From positions 9,123,390 through 9,187,389 of the forward strand of contig NC_061061.1 of the NCBI RefSeq assembly GCF_021917145.1: a stretch of 64,000 bases of DNA, in the 5' to 3' direction. The stretch comes from Hypomesus transpacificus (taxonomy: Eukaryota; Chordata; Actinopteri; Osmeriformes; Osmeridae). Positions within the stretch are counted from its first letter, which is position 1; each line of letters starts with the position of its first letter. Both the position numbers and the translations under genes were made by a program. The notes under the pieces are model-generated. The model did no database searches and was not told where the DNA came from. It saw only the letters and a list, made by a program, of their open reading frames with translations. This document shows, one piece after another, positions 1-11,480 of this stretch.

Positions 1-212
1 ACTGTACATACCCCTTAGATGTTTATTTAAAAAAAAGAATCGCACATCATACTACACAAATAACAGTTTCATGTTCTCTTTAGTAGCCTATGGTGATTTA
101 TTAAATTAGTTATTTCCTATGTTATTGGACCTCAAGAGACCTCAAGTGCATTGTGCATTTACAGTTGTAGGTAGCCTCCTAATGTGTTTCTATGTTTTTT
201 TGTTTTGTCTAG

Positions 213-484
213 TTGACACTATCATCGTACTGGAGCAAGTGGAGCTTCATCGAAACATGGAAGCAGCAGCATCACCTGTGAAACCCCCTGCTAAGCACCC
301 TAAGCTTAGCTCTCACCAGGAGCTTCTCACATTAGAGAAGGAGAGATGCATGCTTGATATAGAAAATGCAAAAATTAAAAAAGATGTCCTGTTGCTACAG
401 AAAGAGGTCCTAACTCTTCAGAAGCAGAGGCTACTGGATCTAAGCCAGTCACGAGAATTAGAAAGTTTTTTGAATGAATTCTGA
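213..484 (+). CDS. C-terminal exon of Harbinger Myb/SANT-like accessory protein
   Basis: The frame ends at 484 and is best read as a last exon beginning after the acceptor TTTTGTCTAG at 203-212. The visible residues form a Pro/Lys stretch followed by a heptad-like Leu/Glu/Lys segment (EKERCMLDIENAKIKKDVLL), which looks like a coiled coil. Harbinger elements encode such a Myb-type protein that carries the transposase to the nucleus and helps bind the element ends (family knowledge). Position and convergent orientation relative to the transposase at 700-1720 fit that role. The Myb domain itself would lie upstream of the window, so the identity rests on context and on the C-terminal style, not on a visible domain. 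Confidence 0.5.
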
Positions 485-699
485 AACAGAAATTGTGTAA
501 TGTATTTGTATTTATTGGAGTAAAATGTTTCTTTCAATCAAATTGGCAGTCCTCTTGTCTCGCTGTTCTTATTAGTTCCTCCCTGTATGGATGAGAAAGC
601 AAGAAGCATATTAGTTAATAAGTATGGGTTAAGGTAATCTATTGTATAAGTGCACATATCAATCAAAATATAACAATATACTGCCAATACTGACCTTAA

Positions 700-1720
700 T
701 TATGCTGCAAAGTGGTTTTCAATCAGTGTTCTCCTGACAGCATTTCCATTTGCATTTGCAGCATTCTGCACTTGAGCATCTTCCAGATCATCCTCAAGTG
801 GGTGCTCATCCTCCTCGGGGAGCTCATCTCCTACTCTCTTCCCAAAGTTGTACAAAACAGCTACTGCAACAATGATGGTCAGGGTAGTGTCCAGTTTTGT
901 GCGGAGTCCCTCCTGTATACATGGAAATCTCCGCTTGTACACCCCAACCACCCTCTCTATTACCCCTCTTGTTTGAATGTGTGAGTAGTTGTAGTTTTTT
1001 TCTGCCTGGGTCTCAGAGTTCAAAAGTGGAGTCATCAGGTATGGGCGACATGCATAGCCATTGTCCCCCACCAGGTGTCCACGGATCTCCCCTCTCTCCA
1101 GCAGTGCACAAAGTTGACTGTTGTCAGATTCGGCTGTCATGTGTGGATCCTGGCCATCTTGCAACAATGTGTGTGATCTGGGCCTGGTCATCACAAACAA
1201 CTTGGACATTAATTGAGCAGTAGCCCTTTCGATTCCGAAACAGCTCCCCATTCTCACCACCTGGGTTGGTAATGGGAATGTGGGTGCAGTCGATAGCCCC
1301 AATTACTCCTGGAAAACCTGCTCTCCCTTAGAATCCAGCTGTTGTCTCTCTCCTTGGTACAAAGTTAATGTACTGAGCCTTTAAACTTGCAATTGCCTTG
1401 GACACTCTGCTGACAATTCTGCAGACTGTGGATTTATGAACTCCGAAAAGATCTCCATCAACCATCTGAAAACACCCTGTAGCATAAAATCGCAAAGCTA
1501 CTAGGAGGTGGAGAAGCGGTGGCACAGCAAAATTCCTCTCACTTCCATGCTTGATTGCTGGTCCAACCTTCCCATTTAGGTATATGACAGACTCTTTTGT
1601 AAATCTATACCGCTGTGAAAACTCGCTGTTGTCATAGAATTCAATTGGGTTTAACAAATCACTAATTTTCCTGCGAGGAACTCTTTCCTCTAACCCCATC
1701 CAGCGAAGATATGCAGCCAT
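700..1720 (-). pseudogene. HARBI1-like Harbinger transposase, interrupted
   Basis: Minus-strand reading begins at a Met near 1720 and runs about 340 codons. The N-terminal part carries the HARBI1 helix-turn-helix style segment (GVHKSTVCRIVSRVSKAI). It then meets an in-frame TAA at 1328-1330. The same frame continues with the catalytic motif GAIDCTHIPI and the NRKGY segment. A second lesion, a net shift of frame near 1128, follows the STHDS motif. After it the correct frame resumes with LVGDNGYACRPYLMTPL and the third acidic-residue region TRGVIERVVGVYKRRF. All three DDE regions are therefore present but not in one open frame, so this copy cannot make full-length transposase without repair. 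Neighbour: the convergent accessory ORF ending at 484. Family assignment is secure; activity is ruled out for this copy unless the lesions are assembly errors. Confidence 0.85.
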
Positions 1721-1991
1721 GTTGTCAATAAAACTGAGATAAACCTCCTCCAGGGGTGGTTTAAATATAACTGCTAATCCAGGTTTAGACTAGGTTTAAA
1801 ATGACTGGTGCAACAGATTTAAATTTAATCTAGATTTAAATGGAAATTAAACAGAGATTGTCAAAGGGTTAGATTTACCCAGGATTAATTGTTAACTAAG
1901 GTTAAACTAGGTTTAAAGTTTGGTGCAACTGGATAAAAATACAAACCTGGTTTAAACTCAGTTTAAGAGTTAATCCTTGTTGGTGCAACCC

Positions 1992-2812
1992 AGCCTCAAA
2001 AAATAAATAAATCTGGCATTAGGAAATAAAAGTCCCATGAAATCAATAATTGTTGTCTATACAAAAACGTCATTTTGAAATAAATAAATTGATTTATTTA
2101 TTGATGTCGGTAAATGCATTCAGCTACATAATTATATAATGCTATATTTATATATATTTATATATATATGACGTAAAATCGTCATATGGTGTGACATGAA
2201 AATAATTGTATATAAACTAAAAATGGATTATACCTTTCTTAAGTTACTCACTTTATCAAAGTCATTTATCATAACTAAACTGTGATCCATTATAGTTTTG
2301 TGAAAATTAATTACATTGAGGTGAGACCCATGCCGTCGGTCTTTCAACATATTTTCTATTTATTGCTACAAACCTTGCTATAAAATTATAAAAATATTTG
2401 TGACTCTTGCTGATACTATTTTCTATGTATTCCATGAACATTTTCAGGTGTTATCATTAATAAAGGTATGTTATTTTCACAATTTGGAATGTCACACCAA
2501 ATGATATAGTGTCACACTATATGATTATGTTGCCATGTGTCAATACAAACCATGTATTATCCTACTTATTGGTGAGTACTGATCACTCATATGGCAGGAA
2601 GTATTTAACCACTCTTAAATTCTGGAAGGTAATATTTTAAATTGTATTGATTTATTTGATATTTAACAATAAAACATTTTTTTTTTATATTGTAGGAAAC
2701 ACATGAACATATGTTTGTGTATTCAATTTCATTTCAATTTAAACTGGTCTGCAATATGTATTAATATAAGTAAAACAAACACAATTTTTATATCATATGA
2801 ACCGTGAACATA
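1992..2812. other. AT-rich intergenic DNA, no gene seen
   Basis: Long A/T tracts and TATA repeats (about 2130-2170). A weak inverted repeat pairs GTGTGACAT near 2185 with ATGTCACAC near 2490, and a near-palindrome ATAGTGTCACACTAT lies at about 2507. No coding region is supported; this may be an old MITE. Confidence 0.5.
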
Positions 2813-3037
2813 CAGTGCCCTCCAAAAGTATTGGAACAGTGAGGCGAATTCCTTTATTTTTGCTGTAGACTGAAAACATTTGGGCTTGACATCAAATAAT
2901 GAACGTGAGACCAGAGATCAACGTTTCAGCTTTTATTTCCAGGTATTTACATCAGGATCTGATGCACAACTAAGAAAATATCACATTTTGTTTGAATCCA
3001 CCCATTTGTCATGTGAGCAAAAGTATTGGAACAGATA
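2813..3037 (+). repeat. Left terminal inverted repeat of the Tc1 element
   Basis: About 225 bp, nearly identical in inverse orientation to 4250-4473, with a handful of mismatches. It carries an outer and an inner copy of the presumed transposase-binding core AAAAGTATTGGAACA. Confidence 0.9.
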
Positions 3038-3066
3038 TACTTAAAACATATTTAAGTGAATAAGAC

Positions 3067-4140
3067 TTAATATTTAGTTGCAAATCCTTTGCTTTCAATA
3101 ACTGCAGCAAGTCTGTGACCCATTGACGTCACCAAACTTTTGCATTCTTCCTTTTTGATGCTTTCCCAGGCTTTCACTGCAGCCTCTTTCAGTTGTTGTT
3201 TGTTTTGTGGGGTTCCTCCCTTCAGTCTCCTCTTAAGCAGGTAAAATGCATGCTCTATAGGGTTTAAGTCTGGAGATTGACTTGGCCAGTCTAATACCTT
3301 CCATTTCTTGCCCCTGATGAACTCCTTTGTTGTTTTGGCAGTGTGTTTTGGGTCGTTATCTTGCTGCATGATGAAGGCTCTGCCAATCAGTTTGGTTGCA
3401 TCTTTCCTTAAATTGGCAGACAAAATGTTTCTGTAGACTTCCGAGGTCATTTTGCTGCTGCCATCATGTGTTACATCCTCAATGAAGATTAATGAGCCCG
3501 TCCCAGAAGAAGCCATGCAAGCCCAAGCCATGACATTACCTCCACCGTGTTTCACAGATGAGCTTGTGTGTTTGGGATCATGAGCAGTTCCTTTCTTTCT
3601 CCAAACTTTAGCCTTTCCATCACTTTGGTAAAAGTTAATCTTTGTCTCATCAGTCCATAAAACTTTGTCCCAGAATTTTTGAGGTTCATCTCTGTACTTT
3701 TTGGCAATTTCCAGCCTGGCCTTCCTATTCTTCTTGCTAATGAGTGGTTTGCATCTTCTGGTGTAGCCCTTGTACTTTTGTTCATGAAGTCTTCTGCGAA
3801 CAGTAGATAGTGATACCTTCACTCCTGCCATCTGGAGGTTGTTGCTGATCTCACTAACAGTTGTTTTAGGGTCTTTCTTTACAGCTCTCACAATGTTTCT
3901 GTCATCAACTGCTGATGTTTTCCTTGGTCTACCTGTTCGACGTCTGTTACTTAGTACACCAGTAGTTTTCTTCTTCTTCAGGACATTCCAAATGGTTGTA
4001 CTGGCTATGGCCAATGTTTCTGCAATGGCTCTGATTGATTTTCCATCTTCTCTAAGACTCACAATTGCTTGTTTTTCACCCAAAGACAGCGCTCTGGTTT
4101 TCATGTTGTTTTCACCTCTGAATACAGTCTGCATAGACAA
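3067..4140 (-). CDS. Tc1-like transposase, full-length open frame
   Basis: A cut-and-paste DDE transposase that would bind the element's terminal repeats and insert at TA. The frame is 357 codons from the first Met; the Met at residue 13 (MKTRALSLGEKQ) is the likelier start, giving 345 aa, the usual Tc1 size. The N-terminal paired-type double helix-turn-helix spans roughly residues 13-125, with a GRPRKT AT-hook-like linker at 70-75. The catalytic residues are D164 in LWTDE, D261 in QQDNDPKHTA and E296 in DLNPIEH. That gives DD34E spacing, the Tc1 hallmark. A glycine-rich segment (KHGGGNVMAW) lies near 198-206 and a basic stretch KKNRKAR near 136-142. No stop or frameshift is present, which is unusual for fish Tc1 copies, so the copy could be active (inference). 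No host promoter is evident. Confidence 0.95.
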   Translation of the reverse strand: MSMQTVFRGENNMKTRALSLGEKQAIVSLREDGKSIRAIAETLAIASTTIWNVLKKKKTTGVLSNRRRTGRPRKTSAVDDRNIVRAVKKDPKTTVSEISNNLQMAGVKVSLSTVRRRLHEQKYKGYTRRCKPLISKKNRKARLEIAKKYRDEPQKFWDKVLWTDETKINFYQSDGKAKVWRKKGTAHDPKHTSSSVKHGGGNVMAWACMASSGTGSLIFIEDVTHDGSSKMTSEVYRNILSANLRKDATKLIGRAFIMQQDNDPKHTAKTTKEFIRGKKWKVLDWPSQSPDLNPIEHAFYLLKRRLKGGTPQNKQQLKEAAVKAWESIKKEECKSLVTSMGHRLAAVIESKGFATKY

Positions 4141-4249
4141 AACCTATCTTACCCAATCTGAACCTGAGTGTAGACATTCAGTGGTATTTATTGATTGAAT
4201 AATGTATGTAATAGGACACACTTGGGCAACAAAACACACCTGTCAGTCA

Positions 4250-4473
4250 CATGTTCCAATACTTTTGCTCACGTGACAAATGGGTGGGTTCGAACAAAAA
4301 GGTGATATTTTCTAATTTGTGCATCAGATCCTGATGTAAATACCTGGAAATAAAAGCTGAAACGTTGATCTCTGGTTTCACATTCATCGTTTGATGTCAA
4401 GCCCAAATGTTTTCAGTCTACAGCAAAAATAAAGGAATTGGCCTCACTGTTCCAATACTTTTGGAGGGCACTG
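4250..4473 (-). repeat. Right terminal inverted repeat of the Tc1 element
   Basis: Inverse partner of 2813-3037, with both core direct repeats retained. The high left-right similarity indicates a fairly young insertion. Confidence 0.9.
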
Positions 4474-4513
4474 TACATGGTAGCTGAGTGGGTCCATTAA
4501 TAAATCAATTAAT

Positions 4514-6748
4514 CTAGACTTCATTGTACATCAGCCAGTCAAATTTGGAGAGAGTAGCAAACCGACTGCCTTGCTGAGGTTGTGATATGCCACAAACAAC
4601 TTCCTGATCTGGATAATAAATGCAGTCTCGCCTGTTTGGCCAGACAAAACAATTTTTGTCTCCACGTTGTTTCATGCAGTTCACCTGCAGCCCCTCCTTA
4701 CTTGTGTCAACAATTTGTCCCACATATGGTTTTCCCTCATACTTAATAGAACAAACTGTCCTTCTGTGTATCCTCATCTGAAAATGGTGTCTGAATCCTC
4801 AGCTTGGGCCTCCAATTGATGCACTTGATTGGGCACATGCATACAGCACCTGAGTAGAAGAGCTTCAAAAACAGAGATTTATATGTCAGTGACACGATTG
4901 TCTGCAGTGATTGCAACGACTAGCTTCTACTCCATCAAATTGGGTTTGCCCAATTTACAAATATGTAGGGTTTATACTTACTGGGCTTGGGGCTCTCTAG
5001 TGGGCAAGCTGGATGGAGAAGAAGGCACCTCCGTAGCAGAGCCACCATTATATAAGTCAAAGAAAGAGGTTTATTTGTCAGGGAAATGTTTGTTTGCAGT
5101 GAAAAGTTATCACCAGAAGGTCCTAAAGTTAGCTAAATATGTTATACTCCCTGGGCCCGGGACTCTGTAGTGGGCCAGCTGGGTTGGACAGAGGGCACTT
5201 CAGCAGATTGCCCACCACTTCAAAGTCAAAGGAAGAGATGTAATTATTTATTTATGTATTATTGTAAAATGTAAATAATTTAATGGGAACTCATAATACT
5301 TACTCATCACTGGTCTTGTCACCTGGCACCCCTCAGGGGATACATGGTCAAACTCAAGTTGGTGCAGCTTGTGACAGGTGTACATCCCTGGATACTGGCA
5401 GAAACAACTAAGATCTCTGTAAAATATATTTCCTGGAGAAAAGGACAGAACTTGGTGTGTACTGCTGATTCCAGTCAGTGGACGCACTGACGGAGGGAGC
5501 ATTTCATCCATCCTGGTGACATTTTCAGAGGACTTTTGCAAATACTCATACATATCACTTGGTTTTTGTAGGTCACTGCCTCCGAGGACATGCATGTCTG
5601 CCTTACGCTTCAGCACTCCTCCCAAACCGTCAGATGTACCCTTCCCATGGGAACGCTCTGAAAAGTTCCAGGTGACCCTCTTGAATCCCCATGTATAGGG
5701 AATGCTGCTCATGAGGAAGCAGTTTGATCGATTCTGGTACTGGGTTGCTGGCCTATCACTGAGAACATGCAGGGTGTCGATTGCATTTTCATGTCTTCTT
5801 CGGAAATCATCAATAACTGGCTTGATGTGTGCCCACACGGCACGCTCATCATGACGCAAGGACTGGAAAATGGTGGCATAGCACTGGGAGCCACTGACTG
5901 AGTAGGCAACTCCAGTATGCATTGTGGTCTGCTGCCTTTTGCCACCGAAATGAAAGGCCTGAATCTCAGTGTTGAGTTTACACGCATTGTTCTTGTAGCT
6001 TCTCTCTCCCACTACAACATCCTGCTTCTCTCACTGCTCCCATGTTGCAGTGTCAGCTGGGTTGTGGTCCTGCAGGTTGGGCTCATCATAACAGCACTTT
6101 GTGCACACACGTTGCATGCATTTTGTATTTTCAGTATCACATGTGATACCTGATAGCAGTGCTGACAGGCTTTTTGTCGAGATCATGCCTCTGCTTGAAA
6201 GAGCATCAATTAGGAGCGAGATGTTTGCATGTTCCCAGCAGGCACATGTGTTGCGGTCGCTGGACCTAGCCTCTGTGAAATAAAAAGGTTTATAGCTTAT
6301 GAACTGTCTGTAGGACAGCTGGTGCTTTTTTCACATTTTTGCATGTAGGCCTTATGAAGGTCCTTTAGTGAGGAAGTCAGCACTCGTCTTTGTCTTTTCT
6401 CTTTCCTGCCTACTGTGTCCTTCTTCCCTGGAAAAACAGTGCTATTTTCAACTAACAGCAAGAAGGATTCCACCTGAGCCTTTTTCTCATATATTAACTT
6501 TTTCCTGGGTGGCAAGTGGTATTTTTCTCTGACAGTTTTGTCACGTTTTGCCCCACACTTTGTTTCCTATATTTCTCAGCCCTCTTCTTTTCATTGCTGA
6601 CTTTTCTCTGGAGCCTTTTGTTCTGATCCTTCAGTCTCCTTAATGATTTATTCAGCTTCTTTATCAATCGTGTGTCAATTTCCCAGGAAGGCTGGAATGT
6701 GTGGCAGAACCTCCGGGGCTGGGAGCCAACAGGCCGGGGACATAACAT
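4514..6748 (-). pseudogene. Degraded mobile-element ORF of uncertain class (coiled coil, Cys/His cluster, DDE-like core, C-terminal module)
   Basis: Four minus-strand blocks read as one broken protein. Block 1 (about 6748-6520) is a Lys/Arg-rich coiled coil. Block 2 (about 6515-6300) follows after a frame change. Block 3 (about 6275-6015) has Cys/His pairs in the order CACWEHAN...CTKCC and is cut by an in-frame stop just before 6012. Block 4 (6012-5248) contains FHFGGKRQQTTMHTG, SDRPATQYQNRSNCF and WNFSERSHGKGTSDGLGG. A separate C-terminal block (4777-4514) has KPYVGQIVDT and FVWPNRRDCIYY. I know this motif set from multi-copy uncharacterised proteins in fish and cnidarian genomes. The conserved D and the SHGKG/D motifs suggest an RNase-H-fold transposase, but I cannot name the superfamily. 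The copy is non-functional as written. Some block boundaries may be introns. Confidence 0.6.
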
Positions 6749-6777
6749 TTTTCATTTTTACAGTAACATTATCAGTA

Positions 6778-7345
6778 TTTACATTTACATTTACATTTAT
6801 TCATTTAGCAGACGCTTTTGTCCAAAGCGACTTCCAAGAGAGAGCTTCACAAAGTGCATAGGTCACTGATAATAACAACAAGATAGCCCCACAGCATTGC
6901 GGGTAGTCAAAAACAAGAAGTACATATTGTGGACAACCAAAAAATAGTGCTAAAGGGAAGAAACCATAAGAGCATGTAGTTAAACAAGTTAAAATTACAC
7001 AACATTGATCTCTAAGTGCAGGTGTACCTGTAGGAAAGCAATAAAAATAGGATTAACTAAAAAAAGAAGAATACAACAGTTTAAATCAGCTACCACTAAC
7101 CAACAAGAGCAACAGTCTAAGCAAGAGTCATTGTGAACCTTGAGGAAACTAGCGTTGGATTCAGCAAACCATTCCTAAGTACCATTGTACTCCCGGAACA
7201 AGTGCGTCTTGAGCCTTCTCTTGAAGGTGGAGAGACAGTCCGTGTCTCTGATGGAGGTGGGGAGTTGATTCCACCACTGGGGTGCCAGGCAGGAGAAGAG
7301 CTTGTGCTGGTGCAGTATGTTCACAAGAGGGATTTAAAATAAAAA
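6778..7345 (-). mobile_element. L2-type LINE 3' end (reverse strand)
   Basis: Read on the minus strand, about 7330-7190 encodes a reverse-transcriptase C-terminal tail (CLAPQWWNQLPTSIRD then FKRRLKTHLF). This is a hallmark of fish L2-like LINE ends. It is followed by a 3' UTR and the terminal sequence around 6855-6778: AAGTCGCTTTGGACAAAAGC, then GTCTGCTAAATGAATAAATG and (TAAATG) units. The same tail type ends the SINE at 32474-32665. 5'-truncated, as usual for LINE copies. No intact domain. Confidence 0.7.
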
Positions 7346-9865
7346 GGCTTTAATTTACTATTTGATCCAGTTACAATATGTATTTATTTTAAAACCTTAC
7401 AAATTTCTCTTATACTTAACATCATAGTCAACAATCCATGATAATGTATTAATTTAACCTTTTTTAAGTTTAGATTTTGTGTCGTCAGGTCACAAAAACA
7501 CCTCTCTGAATTGCAAGATTTTTCAAACTCAAATAAACTCCTGGGTTTAGGATATGATTCCAAATACGTATTTAACTATTTCAACGGTAATATATTATGT
7601 GACAGGATTTTTGTGACTGGAGGACCAAGCTAGGGCAAGCAAGAACATGCACCAGTTGAACCTTTTCACCAAGGGTCATCCAAGTAAATAAATGTGTTAC
7701 CTCTGACTATTTTGTGAATATGTTGAACATGTTGAACAAAATAAAGGACAGCAATCAGGAAAACCATTCAGATTATTTCCCCCTGGGATATTTATTTGTA
7801 TTATTATTTAAAATAAATCAAAGCAAACAGTTTACAGATGTCATTAGTTTACCTGTTAAACTATGTTGTTCTTAATTTTACACACATTAACATTCTCACT
7901 TTGGAGGAAATCATCAAAGCACTAAATCATTTTATCCAAATAGCAATGCTTGGGATATTTAGGATGATAATGCTGTCACAAACAGTTTTACATCTAATGA
8001 GAGCCTAGTATAACTAGACTTAACACATCAGCATGTTTTTGGTAACTTGATTTGAGTCATAAAAAATGTCACTTGAGATCATTTCTAATTTGGGATGTTA
8101 AATGTCACATGTAAGGTTAGGGGTCCACTAAGTTCAGTAAGCAGAGACTTGCTCTCCATGGTTTGTATTCCAGTCCAAACATTTCAGTGATACATCTATT
8201 ACAGCCCCAATGTCAGAAATGTTCATGGGGTGTTGACTTTCTTGGCTGAATCCTGAATACTGGGTGCCTCAGACTGCAATGCAAATACTGTGATATGTTT
8301 CATGGAAGGTACTCTCTGAAGTATGCTGTAAACTTCAACAACAGAGTTACACCATTCAAAACAATAATTTAAAGAAGTATTCAGGGATTGATTTACAAGC
8401 AAGCTCACCTCTTTTTAATATGGTCATGTAAATAAGCATAAGATAGCTGCCCAAAATAGATGTTGTAGGTCTCACTTTATGATCCATCATCATATAAATG
8501 ACCCAAGCTGCTATTTGAGCAGTCTCAATGTCAGTCATGTTGTAGGTTTACTTAAATTTGTATTGTGGGGTACAAGTTTTGTGGGGTAAAAAAGTACGAT
8601 TACGGTATTTTGGGGGGTATTTGTGTATTGTACTGTGCACTGTAGGCTTAATCCTTCAAGGCTGTAATATGCAAGACAAAGAAGACAGAATGGTTGTTTT
8701 GACAGCACCTTCACTTATTCACCACCATTTAGTCAATGACAAGTAATACCAAAATACTCTAGGGCACACACACACACTCATACTGTTCACAAAAGCGGTG
8801 TCATAAATACAGTCTGTCAGGGAAGCTCTCATTGAATGTTGGCTCCCAGATGCTTTGAGGTGAGAGGCTCGTTAACAACTACTTCTGGCTACACTCCACG
8901 CTTCTCCAATCCCCCAGCCCAGATCTGCTCCCTGAACCACTACATCATGGCTGACAGACTTTCAATAAAAACAAACAGTGTTGATATCGTAGCACCATGT
9001 ATCAGTTTGAATATTAGTAATTGGGCCTTGATTCATGTACAGGTCCAGAATGTGCAGGGCTGGGAAGACAGGGAGAGCTCTGTGGGCCCATGAGCCAGTC
9101 ACCTCAAATAATACAATGCACCTGTATTTTTAAGGATTATTTGGTCAGTTGTTAAAGCACATCACCCAAACACATATAGGTCAGAAATTATTACAAGGAA
9201 TTAGCACTGAACAGCCTTTTGTTGGGTTCCAAGTCACCTGAAATAACTACCTATTTTTTGCATAATAGTCAATAACAATCATACTCAGATACTATACTAT
9301 AGATATTTTAGATGACACAAGTGTATGTGGTCAAATGAGTTGTGAATGAAATATTCTTAGTTGTTTACTCTATGATTTTCTGATACTCTAAGTTAGTTAG
9401 TTCTGTTTATAAATAGTCTACCCTGATCCTGATCATTAATAGATAGGAAGAAATAGAGAGAGGAGAGAGACAGATAGAGAAAGAGTGAGAGACAGATTCT
9501 TTGCTTTAGTGCCATCACATGGTAACTTACATGTACTGTAACAAGCATGCTTCTTACTGATTCAATGAACAAACTCAAAAGTAAAAAATAGACTGAATGC
9601 TAGACATTAAAGTTATTCAAATGATTCCATTGAATTATTTGATATTTAAATAATGAGAAATGAAAACACATGCTTTTATACAAAACTTACAAAGAAAAAC
9701 TCTGTGACTAAAATGTCACATACTTTGAGTGAAAAAATTGCAAGTCTGAATAAAAATAAGTTATGTACATATTAAAACAGTCCCCCACTAATACATGACC
9801 TTTAGTTCTGACATGTGAGCCTGACTTTGGACCAATGGACTACAGTTGTTTGAGATTTAATTGCC
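7346..9865. other. Intergenic DNA, no supported gene
   Basis: Low-complexity and AT-rich sequence with a short CA run near 8766 and a purine-rich stretch near 9450-9495. Small frames here lack any recognisable domain or splice context. Confidence 0.5.
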
Positions 9866-10390
9866 AAAGTATAATCAGAATCAGAGAATTTACGTTAGTG
9901 GGCTGGTGCATACAATAAACAAACATTCAGTGTGTGCAGTCTTTAAATATAAAAATTAAGAAATGTAAAACTTTTAAGATATTTACTACAAAAAACTACA
10001 AAATATTAACAAAAACTCTACAGTATGCAATAAAATAAAAAATAAAAAGAGTGCGAGAGTAAGAAGAGTGCAGTAGGCTGTGTGTCAGAGGAGGGTTAAT
10101 GTAACGCTCAGTGTTTATGTGTGCGTTAGTGTCAGTTAGGGTCCTGGGCCTTGTTGATGAGGCCAGCTGCAGACGGAAAGAAACTGTTCTTGTGGCGTGC
10201 GGTTTTGGTCCTTATGGACTGCAGCCTGCTGCCGGAGGGAGTGGCTGGAACAGTGTGTGTCTAGGGTGGGAGGAGTATGGTGATTGAGGAGGTAAGGATG
10301 GACAAAATGGCGGCTGTGTAGAAGTGCACCATCATTGTCTTTGGCAGGTTGAACTTCTTCAGATGCCGCAGGAAGTACATCCTCTTAGGG
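9866..10390 (-). mobile_element. LINE 3'-terminal fragment (reverse strand)
   Basis: Minus-strand translation gives two pieces of a non-LTR retrotransposon ORF2 C-terminus. About 10385-10265 reads KRMYFLRHLKKFNLPKTMMV and then FYTAAILSILTSSIT. About 10245-10135 reads TARHKNSFFPSAAGLINKAQ and ends in a stop. The sequence between them in a full LINE is missing here, so there is an internal deletion. The 3' end near 9870 has the TGATTCTGATTAT-type tail. 5'-truncated and inactive. Confidence 0.7.
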
Positions 10391-11193
10391 CTGGGCGATT
10401 TAGGTAAAAGATTATCGATATAGATATTTATATTTACATTCAATAACGATAATTAAACGATAGACCACAGATCTGTAGTAGAAGCTAAATAAGTCTCCTC
10501 CTCAACTTTTTCCCTACACTCCCTTTTGTAACCGGGAAAGGGATGGCCACATTTGAAGGCTGGTAAAACTAGAGAAAGATGTAAGCTATGTGCTTGTGTA
10601 ATCCTACTATCTCATATCTGTATCTATGTCTGTCTATCTAGCTCTGTCAATCTATCTGTATCTCTGGCTCTGTCAATGAATGTACTCTATAGCTTCTGTA
10701 AATAGGCCTTGTCTTCTCCAGTGGCGGCTGGTCAATAGAGGGCACTAGGGCGCCGCCCTCCCAGGTGAAAAGTGTTTTAGATTTTTGTTTTTCATGTAAT
10801 ATATTTTCTAAACAATAACTACTCATTTTAAGCATGACTGTGTTAAAAATACACAATAAAGTGTTGTGTATACTGTTTTGGGATCAATTTATTTCATGCT
10901 CGATATCTGGGGCGCCCATCGAAACGCCTACCAACCTGCTGACGATAGGTGAATTGCTGACCGTTGCTAACAAGAAACACATATTTAGCCAATCAGCGTC
11001 CTCAAGAATGATGCCTAAAGGGCGCTGGAATTAGCGCCCGAAGCAGAGTAAGAGTATAGAGAGATAGAGATTTTGAGAGGAGAACTTTAGTGGAGAAAAT
11101 AAAAATAAAAGTTTGGCCCAACCTGACATCAAAATTACACAACAGGCAAGCGAAAAGGGTAGAGGTAAATCATACATAGAGGTTTCTCCCACG
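10391..11193. other. Repeat-derived intergenic DNA
   Basis: Starts with GGGCTGGGCGATTTAGG, resembling a hAT-type terminus also seen at 32761, followed by short (TCTATC)-like runs near 10620-10670. No coding region recognised. Confidence 0.4.
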
Positions 11194-11346
11194 CAGGGGC
11201 GCCATATAGGGGGGGGGGGGAAGCTAGGATGATTTTAAGGGCCCCTGACTGACATGGGCCCCAAAAAATAGAAAAACTAATAGAAATCATATAAAAATAT
11301 AACTACAAATTTTTCATGGGGCCCAAAATTCCTGGCGGCACCCCTT
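11194..11346. mobile_element. Short hAT-type MITE
   Basis: The 8-bp direct repeat CTCCCACG flanks the element on both sides (11186-11193 and 11347-11354). The ends are imperfect inverted repeats: CAGGGGCGCC at the left against the inverse of GGCGGCACCCCTT at the right. It is about 153 bp, non-coding, with an internal run of G. An 8-bp duplication fits hAT. Confidence 0.75.
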
Positions 11347-11480
11347 CTCCCACGATTGATAAGCTACAACAGAAAGGCCTGGCTAGCTGGATGCAGCCAT
11401 GTCAATGCCTTATTTTGCTTCCCGGGCTGGCTTTTTATAACATCCGGAACAGATACATTATGGACTGTTACAGGAGTTAA

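Larger units (their letters stand above)
1..1991. mobile_element. PIF/Harbinger DNA transposon, left end outside the window
   Basis: Two convergent open frames, a Myb/SANT-type accessory protein tail (plus strand) and a HARBI1-like transposase (minus strand), are followed by an A/T-rich subterminal region. The right terminus is GTTGGTGCAACCC at 1979-1991. The same 13-base terminus in both orientations bounds the smaller element at 16123-17050, so it is a true terminal inverted repeat. Two convergent genes, one transposase and one Myb-like DNA-binding protein, is the established PIF/Harbinger organisation. The left repeat is not seen, so the element starts before base 1. The subterminal 1745-1990 is rich in TTTAAA/AGATTTAAA words and short copies of TGGTGCAAC, possible transposase or accessory-protein binding sites (inference). 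Confidence 0.8.
2813..4473 (-). mobile_element. Complete Tc1/mariner (Tc1-like, IR/DR type) transposon
   Basis: The element begins CAGTGCCCTCCAAAAGTATT at 2813 and ends with the inverse at 4473, flanked on both sides by TA (2811-2812 and 4474-4475), the Tc1/mariner target duplication. The terminal repeats are about 225 bp. Each contains two direct copies of the core AAAAGTATTGGAACA, at the outer end (about 2823 and 4450) and about 200 bp further in (about 3019 and 4252). This is the IR/DR arrangement known from Sleeping Beauty-like fish elements. It encloses one uninterrupted transposase gene at 3067-4140. The 1661-bp length and structure match a complete autonomous-type copy. Confidence 0.95.

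Noticed and set aside
3839-4198. 119-codon plus-strand frame in the Tc1 element
   Set aside because: Antisense shadow of the transposase gene.
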